Source: Bacteroidales bacterium (GTDB lineage Bacteria; Bacteroidota; Bacteroidia; Bacteroidales; FEN-979). Taken from it: 64,000 nt of DNA. A program made the translations under genes and the position numbers. Below the pieces are notes generated by a model. It did no database searches, was not told the DNA's origin, and saw only the letters and a list, made by a program, of their open reading frames with translations. Below, in pieces: positions 17,538 through 26,998 of this stretch. The DNA lies in the NCBI GenBank assembly GCA_028706295.1, contig JAQWBQ010000007.1, positions 1 to 64,000 of the forward strand, read 5' to 3'. Every line of letters starts with the position of its first letter. Within the stretch, counting starts at the first letter, position 1.

Positions 17538-19829
17538 TTATTTAGCCGGTTTGGTATAAATTTGAGCCGGATCACGATATCCGCTCAGATTTTCATACCA
17601 GTCGGGATACAACGTTCCGCCTGATTCTGCCCAGGTTCCGAATTTAAGGTGTCCGTAAACAATTTGTACCAGTTCCCAGGTGTAGTCAAATTTCTTGGGT
17701 ATACAGATGGCCCAGGGCAGATTGTTGTCTTTGGTCTTATAGTACCTGCCGGTTGCAGGATCTGAGGCATCATCGCCGGTTCCGAATAAGCTGGTATCGA
17801 AGAGTGAAGTAGGAACATGGTCCGGTAAATGAACTTCGACGCTGCGCTGCATATCTTTAATAATAAACGGATTGTAAGGAGGTTGTCCGACAGCAGCCTG
17901 ATCCTGTGGTGTGCCGAAATGGAGGTTAATTTTTATGGTATCGGAAATTCCGTAAAATCCGTCATTCTGGGTGTTGTAAAAGGAGCCTCCAACACGATTA
18001 ATTACGTTCTCAGCATTATCCCAGCCAATGACAACAGCCTGGGTCTGGTTATTTTCCACCCCGTTTGCAGCCAGACTGATGTATCCGAATCGAAGATCGA
18101 TACCGGTTACGGATTCAACAGCCTGAGGAAGTACTCCGTCAAACTGCCAGCCGAAACCATTCTGCAGGTAAGCACCGACGGCGCGAACATAGAAAGTCGG
18201 TTTCACGTCAACCACTTTATTCTGGGCGTTGGTAATGTACCAGTAATTGCAATCAATTACCTGGTCGTTCATGTCATAATCACCACGGGATGGCCATAAA
18301 TCTTCGAAAGCGAGGGAACCGAACTGGTCTTTTGCCGGCCAGTAGTTGTTGTAGGCGCGGGTCGGATCATCGGGATAATCGTCGAGATTATCGGGTACCC
18401 CGTCACCGTCACGGTCATCCGTTGGAGGATTGTCAGGCTGGTTTCCAACCGGATTACATGCTGAAATCGGGATAATAACGGTGGTGTTAGCGATTGACTT
18501 CAATGTCGCCCCGTTTTTGAAATTGGCCGGATAGGAACCATTAACCAGGGTTCCGTTGGGAGTGAGCATTTCAAGGGGTCCGTTAATATATTTATTCCCG
18601 TTTATGCGAACGGTGCTGGTTGCTTTGATCACGCTGGTGCTGCCCTGGCCGATTACGTCGTTATTCACGATCAGGTCAGCACACATCAGCATTGATTTGT
18701 TTTTCAAAGTAAGGTTAGCTCCGCCGTTAACGGTTGCACCCGTATATGCCCTTATAAACCCGGCATCGGAGGTGTAGGTCACGTTGTTGAAGTTTATACC
18801 CTGATGGCTGATGATGGCACACTCATTATAGACAATGCTGTTGTTGAAGTTGATATCGCCCGATACCTCGATTAAACCTTCGTTGGTTACCTTGTTGATA
18901 ACATTCCATTGACCATTGTTGATGTTCAGCGTGCCGGTGTTCAACAATTCGCTTTTACTCCCGTTCATGTTGTAAACCCCGTTAATGGTCATGGTTCCGA
19001 AATTCTGAACCAGGTCGTTGGGATTGAAGTTGGAATTGATGGTCATGGTTCCGTAATTGACCACCTGTGCAGTCTGGTTCAGGTTGAAGGAGCCGATGGT
19101 AGCAGTCGAATTGGAGTAAACCGTGATCAGGCAGTTTTTATCCATACTCAGCGAACCAATGGAGGCATTTCCCCCGTCGGTGATAATCAGATATACATTG
19201 TTATTTCCTTGCGGCGCCATGTTGATCGTTCCGTTAAAGGTTCCGCAGATCTTCAGGGTACCTTTGGTGATCGAAATACTGCCACTGTAAGAAGTAGTGA
19301 TACAGTAAGTCTTTCCGTTACTGATGGTGAAGGATCCACCGGTGGGATTTCCGTCACAACCGGTGCCGCAGGTCGGGTCGGCTGCCGTATTGTGCGACTT
19401 GAACCCGCCTTTTTTGGTCTCTTTGAAGGTATAGGTCATGGTTTCAGCCACTACCATGTTTGTAATCTGAACGGTGCCGTCGCCCGATTTCATTTCAAAG
19501 TACAGCTCCTTTAAAGCAGTCGGAATTCTGAGCCTCGACACAAATGGGAAATTATAACCGGCCGATCCAACGATCAGGGAACTCCCGCCATCCAACGGAT
19601 TCCCGTTGTAAACCGTGATTTTCGACAAAAGCCCAATCTGTGATGGCATGTCAACAGCCAGGGAGAGGTTGATAATTCTTGAGGTCTCCCAGTCAAAGGA
19701 TTCCGGAACCTTCAGGTCTTCCATTTTTTTAATATAAGTCGGATCCGTGGAAGGTTCCTTATGACAGGATGTAAAAACAAAGACCATAAGCATGGTCAGT
19801 AACAGTGAATAAGTTTTGATTGATCGCAT
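17538..19829 (-). CDS. LruC-domain lipoprotein, no Ig block
   Basis: A 763-residue lipoprotein from ATG 19829. The signal peptide MRSIKTYSLLL ends in lipobox FTSC. Residues ~160-440 are made of short Asn- and Gly-rich strands (TINMAPQGNN, ASIGSLSMDKN, QVVNYGTMTINSN), which suggests a beta-solenoid. A DRDGDGVPDNLDDYPDDP calcium-type linker (~495-512) leads to the LruC/DUF4842 domain (SLAFEDLWPSRGDYDMNDQVI). The C-terminal region has the same landmarks as its neighbour (PPYNPFI, EVHLPDHVPT, LYPDWYENLSGYRDPAQIY), so the pair arose by duplication. The start 19859 is rejected: it is upstream of the predicted transcription start. The function of LruC domains is not established. Confidence 0.85.
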   Translation of the reverse strand: MRSIKTYSLLLTMLMVFVFTSCHKEPSTDPTYIKKMEDLKVPESFDWETSRIINLSLAVDMPSQIGLLSKITVYNGNPLDGGSSLIVGSAGYNFPFVSRLRIPTALKELYFEMKSGDGTVQITNMVVAETMTYTFKETKKGGFKSHNTAADPTCGTGCDGNPTGGSFTISNGKTYCITTSYSGSISITKGTLKICGTFNGTINMAPQGNNNVYLIITDGGNASIGSLSMDKNCLITVYSNSTATIGSFNLNQTAQVVNYGTMTINSNFNPNDLVQNFGTMTINGVYNMNGSKSELLNTGTLNINNGQWNVINKVTNEGLIEVSGDINFNNSIVYNECAIISHQGINFNNVTYTSDAGFIRAYTGATVNGGANLTLKNKSMLMCADLIVNNDVIGQGSTSVIKATSTVRINGNKYINGPLEMLTPNGTLVNGSYPANFKNGATLKSIANTTVIIPISACNPVGNQPDNPPTDDRDGDGVPDNLDDYPDDPTRAYNNYWPAKDQFGSLAFEDLWPSRGDYDMNDQVIDCNYWYITNAQNKVVDVKPTFYVRAVGAYLQNGFGWQFDGVLPQAVESVTGIDLRFGYISLAANGVENNQTQAVVIGWDNAENVINRVGGSFYNTQNDGFYGISDTIKINLHFGTPQDQAAVGQPPYNPFIIKDMQRSVEVHLPDHVPTSLFDTSLFGTGDDASDPATGRYYKTKDNNLPWAICIPKKFDYTWELVQIVYGHLKFGTWAESGGTLYPDWYENLSGYRDPAQIYTKPAK

Positions 19830-19856
19830 AAACCGTGGGTTTTTTAGGTTTTGATG

Positions 19857-19887
19857 CAAAGATATATGTGTGACTTTAACTACACAA
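19857..19887 (-). promoter_or_regulatory. promoter of the shorter LruC gene
   Basis: On the minus strand: TTTG (19888-19885), a 20-base spacer, then TATCTTTG (19864-19857), a full match to the Bacteroidota consensus. The predicted start of transcription is near 19850, 21 bp before ATG 19829. Confidence 0.7.
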
Positions 19888-20109
19888 ATAGAAATTTGTA
19901 TATGTCCGTCTTAAACTCGTATCTGTCGGAAAAATCAACCGTTTTGTTTTTCACTTTAATTTCGCAATCTTCGCTTTCTTCAAAGATAAGAAAAAAATTG
20001 CAAATCCCTTTCACTTACAGTTTCAGTTGCAAATGAATCCTCGTGAATTTTCCTGTTGACCACTTTGCAGGGAACCTTGATCAGCAAGCTCGCAAAATTA
20101 AAATAATCG

Positions 20110-20117
20110 TAACTTTG
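20110..20117 (+). promoter_or_regulatory. -7 element (TAACTTTG) upstream of mnmA
   Basis: A full match to TAnnTTTG, 53 bp before the TTG start of mnmA. The nearest upstream TTG (20077) is 30 bp away, too far, so the -33 part is weak. Confidence 0.4.
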
Positions 20118-20169
20118 CAGCCGAAACGATGGTTCCCGATTTTCTATTTTCATACAGATCTGAGATTTT

Positions 20170-21258
20170 TTGAAAAAAAAAACAGCAATAGTCGGTTTAA
20201 GCGGAGGTGTTGACTCTTCGGTTGCGGCCTGGTTGCTCTTGCAACAGGGTTACGATGTGATCGGGGTTACCATGGCGCTCTGGGATGGCCGCTACCAATC
20301 AACCGGGAAGCATGCCTGTTATGGCGCTGACGAGGAAGAAGAGATCCGTGAAGCAAGAGAAGTAGCTGATAAACTGAAAATCCCCCATCACGTTTTTAAT
20401 TGTGCGGACGAATATAAACAGGCGGTGCTTGCCTATTTCAGAAGCGAGTACCTGGCGGGCCGAACGCCTAATCCCTGCGTGCAATGCAACCAGTTGATAA
20501 AATTCGGATTGCTTCCTGAAATGGCCCGAAAAAGCGGAATCTCATTTGATTATTTTGCCACGGGTCACTATGCCCGTGTTGAATTCGTCGAGCCTATCAA
20601 AAGGTTTATCCTGAAAAAAGGGGTGGATCCTAAAAAAGATCAGACTTACTTTATTTACCGGCTTTCACAGGAACAGCTCAGTTCAGTTATTTTTCCGGTG
20701 GGCGGATTTTTCAAGGATGAAATCAGGGAGTTTTCAAGGAAGGCCGGCATTACGGCTCCGGATCTGGAAGAGAGCCAGGATTTTTACGGAGGTGATTATA
20801 AAGACCTTTTGAATACAAATGAAAACCCGGGTGATATTGTCGATTCCGATGGAAATATTCTGGGACACCATAAGGGGATCTGGAACTATACGATCGGTCA
20901 GCGGAAAGGACTTGGAATTGCCTATCCTGAGCCACTTTACGTGCTAAGTCTTGACAAAGCTGCCAACCGGGTGATTGTCGGAACACGCCGGGAAACCTAT
21001 AACACCACCTTTTTAGTGGAAGATCTGAATTGGATTGCTGTTTCACATTTAGAACATGAAACGGAGTGTAATGTCAGGATCAGATCGGCACAGAAAGAAC
21101 ACATGGCCAGGATTAAACCTCTCGAAAATGGGCAGGTCCTTGTGGCTTTTTTTCAACCGAACGACGCGATTGCACCGGGTCAAAGTGCAGTTTTTTACCA
21201 GGATGATCTGGTGCTTGGTGGCGGAGTTATCAAGGAAACGGTGACAGGCGATCGATGA
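20170..21258 (+). CDS. mnmA: tRNA-uridine 2-sulfurtransferase MnmA-type, second catalytic Cys absent
   Basis: A 362-residue enzyme of the family that thiolates U34 of tRNA. The PP-loop is VGLSGGVDSSVAAW (~8-21). CYGADEEEEIREAR and GRTPNPCVQCNQLIKFG follow; Cys106 aligns with the nucleophile (E. coli Cys102), and an extra Cys103 makes a CxxC. Where E. coli has Cys199 (ICFIG), this protein reads ESQDFYGGDYKDLL (201-214) with no cysteine. The C-terminal barrel (YTIGQRKGLGIAYPEPLYV) is normal. The start is TTG: a stop lies three codons upstream in frame, and the next ATG would remove the PP-loop. Confidence 0.85.
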   Translation: MKKKTAIVGLSGGVDSSVAAWLLLQQGYDVIGVTMALWDGRYQSTGKHACYGADEEEEIREAREVADKLKIPHHVFNCADEYKQAVLAYFRSEYLAGRTPNPCVQCNQLIKFGLLPEMARKSGISFDYFATGHYARVEFVEPIKRFILKKGVDPKKDQTYFIYRLSQEQLSSVIFPVGGFFKDEIREFSRKAGITAPDLEESQDFYGGDYKDLLNTNENPGDIVDSDGNILGHHKGIWNYTIGQRKGLGIAYPEPLYVLSLDKAANRVIVGTRRETYNTTFLVEDLNWIAVSHLEHETECNVRIRSAQKEHMARIKPLENGQVLVAFFQPNDAIAPGQSAVFYQDDLVLGGGVIKETVTGDR

Positions 21259-21297
21259 ATCGTGACACCTGATGAAATTTAACACAAGTGTAATTGT

Positions 21298-23082
21298 ATG
21301 CAGTGGATAAGACTCTTTTTTCTGTTTTGTCTGTTAACCTCGACAGGCATTATAAATGCCCAGAAGGTATCAACCGGCTCAGATGAACTCCGGGAATATG
21401 TAACGTTTCTTGCTTCGGACTCCCTGAAAGGCCGGAAACCCGGTTCTCCCGAGATGATGACGGCAGCGAATTTTATCCGGGATCATTTTCGTAACGCCGG
21501 GCTGACAATGATGTATGAGGATGGATTTCAATGGTTTGAAATTGTGACGAACGTTGAGCTGGGAATGAATAACAGTATTGCTTTTGAAGGATTTCAGGCC
21601 AATCTGAAAAAAGAATTTATGCCCCTCTCGTTTTCTTCTTCGGCATCGGTGGACGCGGAGCTGGTTTTTGCCGGGTACGGATTCGATATCGATCTCGACA
21701 GCCTGAAATGGAACGACTACCAGAGTTTGGATGTCAAGGGCAAGTGGATTATGGTTTTCAGGGCTGATCCCGATCTTGATAACCCGGAAAGCAGATTCAT
21801 CCCGTATAGTGACATCAGGAGTAAGGTATTGACTGCAAAGGATCGCGGCGCAGCTGGAATTTTTGTGGTGACTCCTGCCGGACTGGAAAAAGAGGATAAA
21901 CCCATGTCTCTGGTGGTTGAAAATAATGAAGTGACCGCGGGAATCCCGGTCATCAGTATCACCCGGGACCTTGCCAATAAAATGCTGAAGCAAACCGGCG
22001 TGACCATCGATAGCCTCGAGCGAACACTGGTCGGCGGAAAGATGCCACACAGTTTCGCAACCGGATTAATGATCGATGCCGCTGCCGATGTTGTTCAGAA
22101 GCGGGAACGCACGGCCAATGTCGTGTCCCTGCTCGAAGGTGCAGATCCCGTTCTGAAACAGGAGTACCTGGTAGTCGGAGGGCATTATGATCATCTTGGT
22201 TTTGGCGGACCCGGATCGGGGTCACGAATGCCAGATACTGTTGCTATTCACAATGGCGCGGATGACAATGCCTCAGGTACAGCCATGGTGATGGCGCTTG
22301 CAAAACATTTCGGAACACAAAAAGGCCGCGTGAAACGAAGCATTATTTTTATTGCTTTCAGCGGTGAAGAGATCGGTTTACTGGGCTCCAAGTTCTTTGT
22401 AAACCATCCACCGGTCGGGATTAAAAATATCAAAACGATGTTCAACTTTGATATGGTCGGAAGGTTCGACAAGGAGAAGAATTCCATATCCGTAAGCGGC
22501 ACCGGAACCTCGGCTGAAGCTGACTCACTGTTAACGTTACTGGAATCCGGTTTGCCGTTCAAGGTAGTACATGCCCCCGATGGATACGGTCCCTCCGATC
22601 ATGCTGCCTTCTATTCCTCCAATATTCCGGTGTTTTATTTCAATACCGGTGTTCACACGGATTACCACACCCCGTTTGACGATACCGAAAAACTTGATTT
22701 CGGTTCAGAGAGACAAATCGAAGATTTTGCCTGTTCTTTAATAAATCTGGTTGCACAACAGGAGAATGCGCTCACTTTCCGGGAATCGGGTAAAAAGGAG
22801 GGCAGTGTCAGGACCGGCCGGCGGCTTAAGGTCACATTGGGAATCATGCCCGATTTTGCAGGCACAGAAAAAAAAGGACTTCGTATTGACGGGGTGACAA
22901 AAGGTGGTCCGGCTGACCGGGGAGGATTGCTGAAGGGAGATATCATCACCGCGATCAACGGTCTCCCGGTGGGCAATATTTATGAATATATGTCACGATT
23001 ACAAAAGCTCAAACACGGGATGACTGTAAACGTTGAAGTGATCCGGGAGGGTAAAAACGAGGTTCTCATTATACAACTGTAA
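21298..23082 (+). CDS. M28-family metallopeptidase with PA-like insert and C-terminal PDZ
   Basis: A 594-residue secreted zinc aminopeptidase. After a signal peptide (cleavage near INAQ) comes a propeptide-like region, then a PA-like region (~110-240, VKGKWIMVF, KDRGAAGIFVV). The M28 core follows, with metal ligands His296 (GGHYDHLG), Asp in NGADDNASG, Glu pair in FSGEEIGLLGS, Asp in FNFDMVG and His in DYHTPFDD. Residues ~505-594 form a PDZ domain (KGGPADRGGLLKGDIITAINGLP). All catalytic residues are present. Its stop is two bases before the GtrA start. Confidence 0.9.
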   Translation: MQWIRLFFLFCLLTSTGIINAQKVSTGSDELREYVTFLASDSLKGRKPGSPEMMTAANFIRDHFRNAGLTMMYEDGFQWFEIVTNVELGMNNSIAFEGFQANLKKEFMPLSFSSSASVDAELVFAGYGFDIDLDSLKWNDYQSLDVKGKWIMVFRADPDLDNPESRFIPYSDIRSKVLTAKDRGAAGIFVVTPAGLEKEDKPMSLVVENNEVTAGIPVISITRDLANKMLKQTGVTIDSLERTLVGGKMPHSFATGLMIDAAADVVQKRERTANVVSLLEGADPVLKQEYLVVGGHYDHLGFGGPGSGSRMPDTVAIHNGADDNASGTAMVMALAKHFGTQKGRVKRSIIFIAFSGEEIGLLGSKFFVNHPPVGIKNIKTMFNFDMVGRFDKEKNSISVSGTGTSAEADSLLTLLESGLPFKVVHAPDGYGPSDHAAFYSSNIPVFYFNTGVHTDYHTPFDDTEKLDFGSERQIEDFACSLINLVAQQENALTFRESGKKEGSVRTGRRLKVTLGIMPDFAGTEKKGLRIDGVTKGGPADRGGLLKGDIITAINGLPVGNIYEYMSRLQKLKHGMTVNVEVIREGKNEVLIIQL

Positions 23083-23083
23083 C

Positions 23084-23479
23084 ATGGATTCTTTTTTTAC
23101 CGAAGTTTTCATCCTCAAATTCATAAAATTCTGCATTGTAGGATTTTCGGGTGTCTTTGTTGATTTTGGAATCACTTTCATCTGCAAAGAATACCTGAAG
23201 ATCCAAAAGTACATTGCCAATTCCTGCGGCTTTGTGATGGCAGCCTCCTCCAATTACCTGATGAACCGAATCTGGACTTTTCACAGTTCCAATCCCAATA
23301 TAGCATTGGAATTCACGCGGTTTTTCATCATTGCACTGATCGGGTTGCTTATCAACCTCCTTATCATTTGGGCCCTGACAGGAAAATTCAGGGTCAATTT
23401 TTACCTTTCAAAACTTGTGGCAACAATCGTTGTAACACTGTGGAATTTTCTGATCAATGCATACTACACTTTCGCCTGA
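23084..23479 (+). CDS. GtrA-family membrane protein
   Basis: A 131-residue protein with four transmembrane helices. It carries the family landmarks KFCIVGFSGVFVDFGI at helix 1 and SNYLMNRIWTF after helix 2. GtrA proteins are thought to move undecaprenyl-linked sugars across the inner membrane for glycan modification. No glycosyltransferase is next to it, so its substrate is unknown. It directly follows the M28 peptidase gene. Confidence 0.88.
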   Translation: MDSFFTEVFILKFIKFCIVGFSGVFVDFGITFICKEYLKIQKYIANSCGFVMAASSNYLMNRIWTFHSSNPNIALEFTRFFIIALIGLLINLLIIWALTGKFRVNFYLSKLVATIVVTLWNFLINAYYTFA

Positions 23480-23543
23480 CCTCGGGTTTGCAGGAGCCGG
23501 TTTATGATGGAAAAATAAAATAAACGGGTATCAGCAACTGATC

Positions 23544-24431
23544 CTAATTTCCTTTGGTCATGGAGGCGGGTATTACGATAATGTAATCGGCCTTTTTGGC
23601 ATCATTTTTTGAAATGGTATCGATATCAGCCTGTTCCAGACAGGTAATGGTCAGCAGTTTCACCTCATAACTGGTCTTGCGGATGGCTTGCTGCACATAC
23701 CATACAATCCCCTGGTAGTTGTCGCTGTGATAAGCGCCGTTGAAATGAAGGATGGCTTTTTCGGTAAAGGCGTTTTTCATGAGGAAGTGTGACATGGTAG
23801 CGTCCTTGATGGCCTGTGCCTTGCCCAGGTTGGCCGTCTGATGGGCCGGCATCGCATCGCCGATGTTCTTTGAAATGGAAGCATAACATTCAAGGGTATC
23901 GATGTATTTGATTGGAAGGGAGGCGATGAGCCCCCGTTGCTGGGCATTGATGCTGTCGAGGCCTTCAAAACCTTTTAAATTAACCAGTGCGGCATACCTG
24001 CGGGGAATGTTGGTTGCAACGACCTTTATCCCTTTTTCCCTTGCAAAATCAATGATGGGAGCATAATCCGTTTTATAGTTACTCCAGAGTTTCGCCTCCG
24101 ATTCGAAATCTTTTTTCCGGATCATTTTTGAGATGTATTCATTGATTAAAAGCTGGTTATCGGCTTCAAACATCTCCGCCCCGAGGATCAGGTTTCCCTT
24201 TTTGGCGTTGAAAAGATCGCGGGTCAGTTCCAGCTCAAGCCAATGACAGATCGGGTTGTTATGGATTTCACCGAAGAAAATAATATCGGATTTCTTCGCA
24301 GCATCAAGGATGTCCTGGTAATTGGCACGATTCCCTTTCCCGTTATAAATTTTGTATGCCGGTTTGTCGCTTCTCATAGAAGTGAGAACTAAAAACAGAC
24401 CTGTTAAAATGAGTAGTGTGATTCTTCGCAT
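23544..24431 (-). CDS. ChaN-like (TIKI superfamily) protein
   Basis: A 295-residue secreted protein with an N-terminal signal (MRRITLLILTGLFLVLT, no lipobox cysteine). It matches the ChaN/DUF399 haem-binding family: DIIFFGEIHNNPICHWLELEL (Glu and His of the GEIHNN motif), LGAEMFEADNQ, and HFNGAYHSDN near the C-terminus. ChaN of Campylobacter binds haem, and related TIKI proteins are proteases; the activity here is open. It is downstream of cdd on the same strand. Confidence 0.82.
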   Translation of the reverse strand: MRRITLLILTGLFLVLTSMRSDKPAYKIYNGKGNRANYQDILDAAKKSDIIFFGEIHNNPICHWLELELTRDLFNAKKGNLILGAEMFEADNQLLINEYISKMIRKKDFESEAKLWSNYKTDYAPIIDFAREKGIKVVATNIPRRYAALVNLKGFEGLDSINAQQRGLIASLPIKYIDTLECYASISKNIGDAMPAHQTANLGKAQAIKDATMSHFLMKNAFTEKAILHFNGAYHSDNYQGIVWYVQQAIRKTSYEVKLLTITCLEQADIDTISKNDAKKADYIIVIPASMTKGN

Positions 24432-24465
24432 CCGCTTTCTGTTAATTGGTTTTCTATAATGCTCA

Positions 24466-24954
24466 TTACTTTCTCAATTCTGAGGCGCTGAAGGAGAGGG
24501 GCAAAAGGTCGCTGATACTCCCGACGATGTAAACCGGTCCGGTCTCACCGGCCATGATGATCCGGATTTTCCGACCCGATCTGAGTTCATATTCGAGGAT
24601 AGCCTGCCGGCATATGCCGCAGGGAGTTACAGGCGAATCGACGGTGAAATCTTCGGCATGTGCCGTAATGGCAATCGATTCGATGGAGATATCCGGATAA
24701 GAAGCCATGGCGGCGAATAAAGCGACCCGTTCGGCGCATGAACCCACGGGGAAGGAGGCATTTTCCTGATTGCTTCCCGTGATAACCATGCCATTAACCA
24801 ATCGGAGGGCAGCTCCCACGTGATATTTTGAGTAGGGGGCATACGAGTTCTCCGCAGCCCTCTTTGCCGTTTCAATTAATTCACGATCCGTGTTGGAAAG
24901 CGAACCTGGTGAATCGAATTCCTGATAGGTGAACCCCGATGAATGTTCTTTCAT
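24466..24954 (-). CDS. cdd: cytidine deaminase
   Basis: A 162-residue homotetramer-type enzyme that converts cytidine to uridine in pyrimidine salvage. The zinc site is complete: SCAERVALFAA (Cys and catalytic Glu) and PCGICRQAI (two more Cys). The YAPYSKYHVGAAL segment forms the substrate pocket. It begins 6 bp after the stop of the S41 protease gene. Confidence 0.95.
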   Translation of the reverse strand: MKEHSSGFTYQEFDSPGSLSNTDRELIETAKRAAENSYAPYSKYHVGAALRLVNGMVITGSNQENASFPVGSCAERVALFAAMASYPDISIESIAITAHAEDFTVDSPVTPCGICRQAILEYELRSGRKIRIIMAGETGPVYIVGSISDLLPLSFSASELRK

Positions 24955-24960
24955 GATTTG

Positions 24961-26709
24961 TTATTCTAAGGGGTTATCATCTTCTTCATCATTCCTGATG
25001 GGGATTTCGGGCTTGGGATTATGGTACTTTCCTGCCAGAATCGCAGTATACTTTTCCTTCTCTTTTAATAACCCGATTGCCTCGCTAAGCTCTTTATCCT
25101 GTTTCAGGGAGGCTTCGATTTTTCCTTTCTGGAAGTAGTATCGTGTAACAATCTCCATTTTAAGCAATTCCTTGATCTGATCACGGTATCTTTTCAGGTC
25201 CTCTTTTTTATTCTCGGCCATTCGTTCTTTCAGGTGGTTGTATTCGCCTGCAATGGAATCGAAACAATGATCCCTGACCGCCTCTGATTTAAGCTGTTCC
25301 AAGGCCCGTTCACTCCGGGTTGTATAGCTGTAATCCTTATCCCTGATATAATCGAGGAACTGATTGTAAACAGTATCGGAAATTTCAAATTCGCCGGCCG
25401 GGGGAATGGCGGGATGTTCCCGTTCAAACCGGGTTGCAAAATCAAAGATCAGGTATTTTGAATAGAGCGACAATGCAACATTGCTGAATTTACGGGGTTC
25501 GGTCAAAAGATCAGGCTGTATTCCACCCCCATCATATACTGTTCGGCCATTCCGGGTTTTAAATGCCCTGATCAGGGAATCGGGGATTTTTCCAAAAGAG
25601 CCGTCTTTCTTTTTATGCTCGTAGTCGATGGCCTGGATACAACGTCCGCTTGGAATATAATATTTTGCAACGGTAATCTTGATTTGCGCGTTATAACTCA
25701 ACGGTACGACGTTTTGAACCAGCCCTTTTCCGAAAGTGCGCTGACCCACGATTACACCGCGGTCGAGGTCCTGCAGGGATCCGGCAAGAATTTCACTGGC
25801 TGAGGCGCTTTGCCGGTCAACCAGCACCACCACCGGAATGTTCAGATCGACGGGAGGATTCATGGTGAAATGGGTCCTGTTTTTATCAGCCATTTTTCCT
25901 TTCGTGCTGACAATCTCCTGGCCTCTTTCGACAAAAAGGTTGGCAATATCGACCGCTTCATTGAGCAGGCCGCCACCATTTCCCCGCAGATCGATAATGA
26001 TATCCTGCAGCTTGTTCCCTTCCCGCAGCTTCATAAATGCCTGTTTCACCTCTTTCCCGGCATTCTGGGTGAACCCCGTAAGTTTGATATAGCCTGTCCC
26101 TTCCGCTACCATCCCGGAAAAGGGAATGTTGTCGATTTTGATGATCTCCCTTGTGATATTTTTTTCGATGATTTCCGGTTCCCCTTCCCGTTGAATCCGG
26201 AGGTGAACCATGGAACCCGACTGACCTTTAAGAATGGAGCTGACATCTTCGTATGACTTTCCGGCCGTGGGCTTCCCGTTCAGTTCAATGATCCGGTCAC
26301 CGGCTTTCAGGCCCGCTTTGTGGGCAGGAGATCCTTCATAGGGCTCGGAGATGACAACGGCATTGCCCTGTTGGTGGATCAGTGCGCCAATACCACCGTA
26401 TTGCCCAGTGGTGATGAACTTGTAATCTTCGACCTGCGATTCCGGAATGAAATTGGTATAAGGATCCAGCGATTCGAGCATCGCCTCAATCCCGGTCTGG
26501 GTCAGTTCACCCGGATTGATTTTATCCACATAATCCAGATCGAGTTCCTTGATCGTGTTGGAAAAAATATCCAGGTTTTTCATGATCTCAAAACCCTGCT
26601 GATCAGGAGCCTGAGCAATTGCAGAAACGGCGGCCCAAATCAACAGGACAGCGAAAGCTACAGACCGCCTGACGGTCTTCAGTAAAAATTCAAACTTCAA
26701 ACACTGCAT
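24961..26709 (-). CDS. S41 carboxy-terminal processing protease
   Basis: A 582-residue periplasmic serine protease of the Ctp family. After a signal peptide (cleavage near AIAQ, residue 33) come an N-terminal helical region with the conserved LDPYTNFIP, a PDZ domain (~105-180, GSPAHKAGLKAGDRIIELNG) and the S41 fold (IDLRGNGGGLLNEAV). The Ser-Lys dyad is in SASASE (301-306) and TFGKG (Lys328). The last ~180 residues are helical and charged. It cleaves proteins near their C-termini; the substrate is unknown. Confidence 0.93.
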   Translation of the reverse strand: MQCLKFEFLLKTVRRSVAFAVLLIWAAVSAIAQAPDQQGFEIMKNLDIFSNTIKELDLDYVDKINPGELTQTGIEAMLESLDPYTNFIPESQVEDYKFITTGQYGGIGALIHQQGNAVVISEPYEGSPAHKAGLKAGDRIIELNGKPTAGKSYEDVSSILKGQSGSMVHLRIQREGEPEIIEKNITREIIKIDNIPFSGMVAEGTGYIKLTGFTQNAGKEVKQAFMKLREGNKLQDIIIDLRGNGGGLLNEAVDIANLFVERGQEIVSTKGKMADKNRTHFTMNPPVDLNIPVVVLVDRQSASASEILAGSLQDLDRGVIVGQRTFGKGLVQNVVPLSYNAQIKITVAKYYIPSGRCIQAIDYEHKKKDGSFGKIPDSLIRAFKTRNGRTVYDGGGIQPDLLTEPRKFSNVALSLYSKYLIFDFATRFEREHPAIPPAGEFEISDTVYNQFLDYIRDKDYSYTTRSERALEQLKSEAVRDHCFDSIAGEYNHLKERMAENKKEDLKRYRDQIKELLKMEIVTRYYFQKGKIEASLKQDKELSEAIGLLKEKEKYTAILAGKYHNPKPEIPIRNDEEDDNPLE

Positions 26710-26776
26710 ATTTTCAAAAATTAGCTGTTTTAAAAGTAAACCGGTTCACCGGCCTGCTGCATTACGTTCCTGCTTT

Positions 26777-26998
26777 TCAAGGAACCGGGTCGTATCCGCT
26801 TCCACCCCAGGGATGGCATCGACCGATCCTTTTCAGGGTCAGCCAGGTTCCCCTGAAAGGCCCGTGTTTTCTGATGGCTTCGATACCGTAAACCGAACAA
26901 GTCGGCGTGAACCGGCATGAAGGCATCAGGTAAGGTGAAAGCGCTGCCTGATAAAAACGAATCAGAAAAATGAAAAAACTACTGAGTAACCTTTTCAT
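26777..26998 (-). CDS. yidD: membrane protein insertion efficiency factor YidD
   Basis: A 73-residue inner-membrane-associated protein that helps YidC-dependent insertion. The signature is complete: [16 protein letters not shown] and [14 protein letters not shown]. It overlaps the 3' end of rnpA by 20 bases, the usual rnpA-yidD order. Confidence 0.95.
   Translation of the reverse strand: MKRLLSSFFIFLIRFYQAALSPYLMPSCRFTPTCSVYGIEAIRKHGPFRGTWLTLKRIGRCHPWGGSGYDPVP

Larger units (their letters stand above)
19830..20169. other. 340-bp divergent intergenic region (LruC / mnmA)
   Basis: This gap holds the minus-strand LruC promoter (19857-19887) and a candidate plus-strand -7 element TAACTTTG (20110-20117) for mnmA. 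A short repeat ACTTTGCAG occurs at 20062 and 20112. I see no coding frame of quality, no hairpin with a T-run and no structured RNA. Confidence 0.6.

Noticed and set aside
20770..20811. Frameshift or sequencing error as the cause of the missing Cys in MnmA
   Set aside because: The frame continues smoothly into the conserved YTIGQRKGLGI region and the replaced segment is well formed, so it looks like a real variant.
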